This document shows positions 5,587-7,702 of a stretch of 7,702 nucleotides of DNA, piece by piece. Position numbers and translations under genes: made by a program. Within the stretch, counting starts at the first letter, position 1. The number at the start of each line of letters is the position of its first letter. The notes under the pieces were generated by a model. It was not told the DNA's origin and ran no database searches. It worked only from the letters and a program-made list of their open reading frames with translations. Source of the DNA: an uncultured Gemmatimonadota bacterium (lineage in GTDB: Bacteria > Gemmatimonadota > Gemmatimonadetes > Gemmatimonadales > GWC2-71-9); contig CALGOK010000205.1 of the NCBI GenBank assembly GCA_937961295.1, positions 1 through 7,702 of the forward strand. The letters are read 5' to 3'.

Positions 5587-5620
5587 TTGTGGTCTCCCTG
5601 CGACCCGGTATCGTTCCGTG
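5587..5620 (+). promoter_or_regulatory. Putative recG promoter giving a leaderless mRNA
   Basis: TTGTGG (5587-5592) and TATCGT (5609-5614), with a 16-base spacer, resemble a sigma70-type promoter (three of six and four of six matches to consensus). The box ends six bases before ATG 5621, which places the expected transcript start at or beside the ATG, and no Shine-Dalgarno sequence lies in that stretch. The same box-to-ATG distance occurs at 1386-1400. Confidence 0.5.
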
Positions 5621-7684
5621 ATGCCCGCCCTCCGCCTCGACACACCGGTCCAGTTCCTCAAGGGCGTCGGCGAGAAGCGCGCCGAGGCGCTGGCTCGCCT
5701 GGGGATCGAGCGGGTGGGCGACCTGCTGCTCCACCTGCCGCACCGCTACATCGATGCCTCCAGCGTCACCCCGCTGGCCAAGGCCCGGGTCGGCGACGAC
5801 GTGGCGTGTGTCGGCCGGGTGACCTCCAAGGGGGTCCTGCCCACCCGCAAGGGCCTCCGGATCTTCCACGCCGTGCTCCAGGACCACAGCGGGGTGCTCG
5901 AGTGCGCCTGGCCCGGGCAGGCGTTCCTTGATCGTACCATCAAGGTCGGCCAGCTGCTCCTGGTGGCCGGGCCCATCCGCTTCTACCACGGCCGCCAGAT
6001 GGCCCCGCGCGAGATGGTGATCCTCGGTGACGCCGACGACCCCGAGGCGGCCGGCCGGGTCCTGCCGGTGTACCCCGCCACTGAAGGACTGACCCACAAG
6101 CAGATCCGTCACCTGATCGACCAGCACCTCGAGGCGCTGATCCCGCTGGCAGCCGATATCCTGCCTGCCGACCTGCGTGAGCGCTTCACCCTGCCGGCCC
6201 TTGCCGAGGCGCTGCGCGCGGTGCACCGCCCGGCGACCCTCGCCGAGGCGGAACGCGGCCGTCGGCGGCTGGCGGTGGACGAGCTGCTCGACCTGCAGCT
6301 CATGCTCGCCCGGGCCCGGCACGTCGCCCGCCACGGCCAGCGCGGCACCCGGTTCACGGTCCACAAGACCCACACCTCGGCGCTCCGCGAGGCGCTGCCA
6401 TGGGAGCTCACCGCCGATCAGAAGCAGGCGATCCGCGAGATCTTCGACGACATGACCGCCGAGGAACGGATGCATCGCCTGCTCATGGGCGACGTCGGCA
6501 CCGGCAAGACGGTCGTGGCGCTCTTCGCCATGCTGCTCGCCCTGGAGAACGGCTATCAGGCGGCGATGATGGCCCCCACCGAGCTCCTCGCCGAGCAGCA
6601 CCACGCCACGCTCGCCCGGCTGCTGGCACCGCTCGGCATCGTGCCGGAGCTGCTGGTGGGTCGCCTGAGCCCCAAGGAGAAGACCGCGGTGCGGCAGCGG
6701 CTCACCAGCGGCGAGGCGCCGCTGGTGGTCGGCACCCACGCGCTGGTGCAGGAGCAAGTCGCCTTCGCCCACCTCGGCCTGGTGGTGATCGACGAGCAGC
6801 ACCGATTCGGGGTGGAGCAGCGCGCGGCGCTGATGGGCAAGGGCGAGGCGCCCGACACCCTGCTGCTCACCGCGACGCCAATCCCGCGGTCGCTGGCGCT
6901 CACCCGCTACGGTGACCTCGATGTCTCCACGCTCCGGCAGCGGCCGCCGGGGCGCGGCGAGATCCGCACGGCGGTGCGCACGCCCAAGGGACGGGCGCGG
7001 GTGATCGACTTCGTGCGCAAGACGGCGCTCGGTGGCGGCCAGGCCTACATCGTCCTCCCGGTGATCGAGGAGAGCGAGCGCGCCGACCTGCGCGCCGCGG
7101 AGACGATGGCGACGACGCTCCAGGCAAAGTGGGATGACGTCACGGTGGGGCTCGTGCATGGCCGCGTGAAGGCGACCGAGCGCGACACGGTGATGCGCGC
7201 GTTTCGCGACGGCGAGATCGGCGTGCTGGTGGCCACCACGGTGATCGAGGTCGGGATCGATGTCCCCAATGCCACCGTGATGGTGGTCGAGCATCCGGAG
7301 CGGTTCGGGCTCGCACAGCTGCACCAGTTGCGCGGCCGGATCGGGCGCGGGGCGGGGGAGTCGCACTGCATCCTGCTCGCCGCCACCGAGTCGGTGCCCG
7401 AGCGGTTGCGCGCCTTCGCCGGCACCACCGACGGCTTCCGGATCGCCGAGCTCGATCTCGAGGAGCGGCGCCAGGGCGACCTGCTGGGCGCACGGCAGTC
7501 GGGCGGGATGGAATTCAAGGTGGCGCGGTTCCCGGACGACACCGACCTCCTGGGCGAGGCGCGCGGGCTCGCGCGCGCGCTGCTCGACGACGACCCCACG
7601 CTCGAGCGCCGGCAGAACCGCGCCCTGCGCGAGCGGGTGCTGGCGCGATATCCGCGCGGTGAGGCGCTGTTTAGGGTCGGGTAG
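5621..7684 (+). CDS. recG: RecG, ATP-dependent branch-migration helicase
   Basis: RecG remodels stalled forks, Holliday junctions and R-loops during DNA repair. The 687-residue length fits the family (E. coli RecG has 693). An N-terminal helical/HhH-like start, TPVQFLKGVGEKRAEALARL (8-27), leads to the OB-fold wedge domain (about 57-137) that splits branched DNA. The helicase core shows Walker A GDVGTGKT 290-297, DEQHRFGV 391-398, TATPIPR 417-423, VIEVGIDVPNA 541-551 and QLRGRIGRG 569-577. The C-terminal TRG-type region follows, including GTTDGFRIAELDLEERRQGD (601-620). All motifs are intact with no frameshift. ATG 5621 matches the usual RecG N-terminus; upstream in-frame codons would run into the divergent lipoprotein gene. 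It is probably transcribed alone from the box just upstream. Confidence 0.97.
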   Translation: MPALRLDTPVQFLKGVGEKRAEALARLGIERVGDLLLHLPHRYIDASSVTPLAKARVGDDVACVGRVTSKGVLPTRKGLRIFHAVLQDHSGVLECAWPGQAFLDRTIKVGQLLLVAGPIRFYHGRQMAPREMVILGDADDPEAAGRVLPVYPATEGLTHKQIRHLIDQHLEALIPLAADILPADLRERFTLPALAEALRAVHRPATLAEAERGRRRLAVDELLDLQLMLARARHVARHGQRGTRFTVHKTHTSALREALPWELTADQKQAIREIFDDMTAEERMHRLLMGDVGTGKTVVALFAMLLALENGYQAAMMAPTELLAEQHHATLARLLAPLGIVPELLVGRLSPKEKTAVRQRLTSGEAPLVVGTHALVQEQVAFAHLGLVVIDEQHRFGVEQRAALMGKGEAPDTLLLTATPIPRSLALTRYGDLDVSTLRQRPPGRGEIRTAVRTPKGRARVIDFVRKTALGGGQAYIVLPVIEESERADLRAAETMATTLQAKWDDVTVGLVHGRVKATERDTVMRAFRDGEIGVLVATTVIEVGIDVPNATVMVVEHPERFGLAQLHQLRGRIGRGAGESHCILLAATESVPERLRAFAGTTDGFRIAELDLEERRQGDLLGARQSGGMEFKVARFPDDTDLLGEARGLARALLDDDPTLERRQNRALRERVLARYPRGEALFRVG

Positions 7685-7701
7685 ATCTCCGAGAGGGGAT
7701 C
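7684..7701 (+). terminator. Short GNRA-loop hairpin directly after recG
   Basis: GATCTCC (7684-7690) can pair with GGGGATC (7695-7701) to give seven base pairs, one of them G-U, around a GAGA tetraloop. The stem begins with the last base of the recG stop codon. It may be a terminator stem, but the window ends one base later, so a following U-tract cannot be checked. Confidence 0.33.
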
Positions 7702-7702
7702 G

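Noticed and set aside
5396..5620. In-frame upstream extension of recG by 75 codons
   Set aside because: It lies wholly antisense to the lipoprotein gene and its signal peptide. The RecG family N-terminus begins at ATG 5621.
5543..7366. A 607-codon minus-strand open frame opposite recG
   Set aside because: It has low-complexity composition (His, Arg, Gln, Gly) and no recognisable motif. recG on the plus strand explains the sequence fully.
1..7702. Search for a defence island, toxin-antitoxin pair, insertion sequence, tRNA or phage attachment site
   Set aside because: No transposase, integrase, nuclease-methylase pair, cloverleaf or flanking direct repeats could be recognised. The gene content is housekeeping, transport and envelope.

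Overview
The window is high-GC bacterial chromosome with mostly tight gene packing and no sign of mobile DNA. My best guess at the source is Gemmatimonadota or a similarly GC-rich soil or freshwater lineage. This rests on overall style: short FtsY without an acidic N-terminus, BatA/VWA-like membrane proteins, small Ig-like lipoproteins, start codons placed directly behind TATCnT boxes. No rRNA or clade-specific marker gene is present, so the assignment is soft.

Layout. (1) Positions 2-1339 (+) hold the 3' end of a large extracytoplasmic protein with one C-terminal membrane anchor. (2) A 114-base gap (1340-1453) carries a 17-bp near-perfect inverted repeat, a TATCTT promoter-like box and a possible 19-codon leader ORF whose stop overlaps the next start. 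(3) A plus-strand operon follows, every junction overlapping (ATGA, ATGA, TGATG): ftsY, the signal recognition particle receptor GTPase (1454-2371); a small four-helix membrane protein (2368-2784); a sodium:solute symporter family (SSS) transporter (2781-4250); and a MaoC/PhaJ-type (R)-enoyl-CoA hydratase (4250-4663). (4) A perfect 31-bp-arm inverted repeat (4662-4735) separates this operon from a convergent minus-strand pair and looks like a bidirectional terminator. (5) The minus-strand pair (5169-5570, then 4750-5172, ATGA overlap) encodes two small lipoproteins. They appear to be diverged tandem paralogues, sharing an Asn-Cys-Trp-Cys spacing. (6) Divergent from them is a complete recG (5621-7684), the branch-migration helicase, with a promoter-like box so close to its ATG that a leaderless mRNA is likely. 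A short GNRA-loop hairpin follows its stop at the window edge.

How the parts work together. FtsY docks ribosomes translating membrane proteins at the membrane; the next two genes encode such proteins. The symporter plus small membrane protein probably take up a small organic solute, and the hydratase would act on an acyl-CoA intermediate, but no substrate can be read from the sequence. RecG acts in fork and recombination repair and has no evident functional link to its neighbours. I found no clear undescribed defence or mobile system. The most unusual features are non-coding: the leader ORF and twin leaderless-start geometry, and the two inverted repeats. The paralogous lipoprotein pair is the least characterised coding content.
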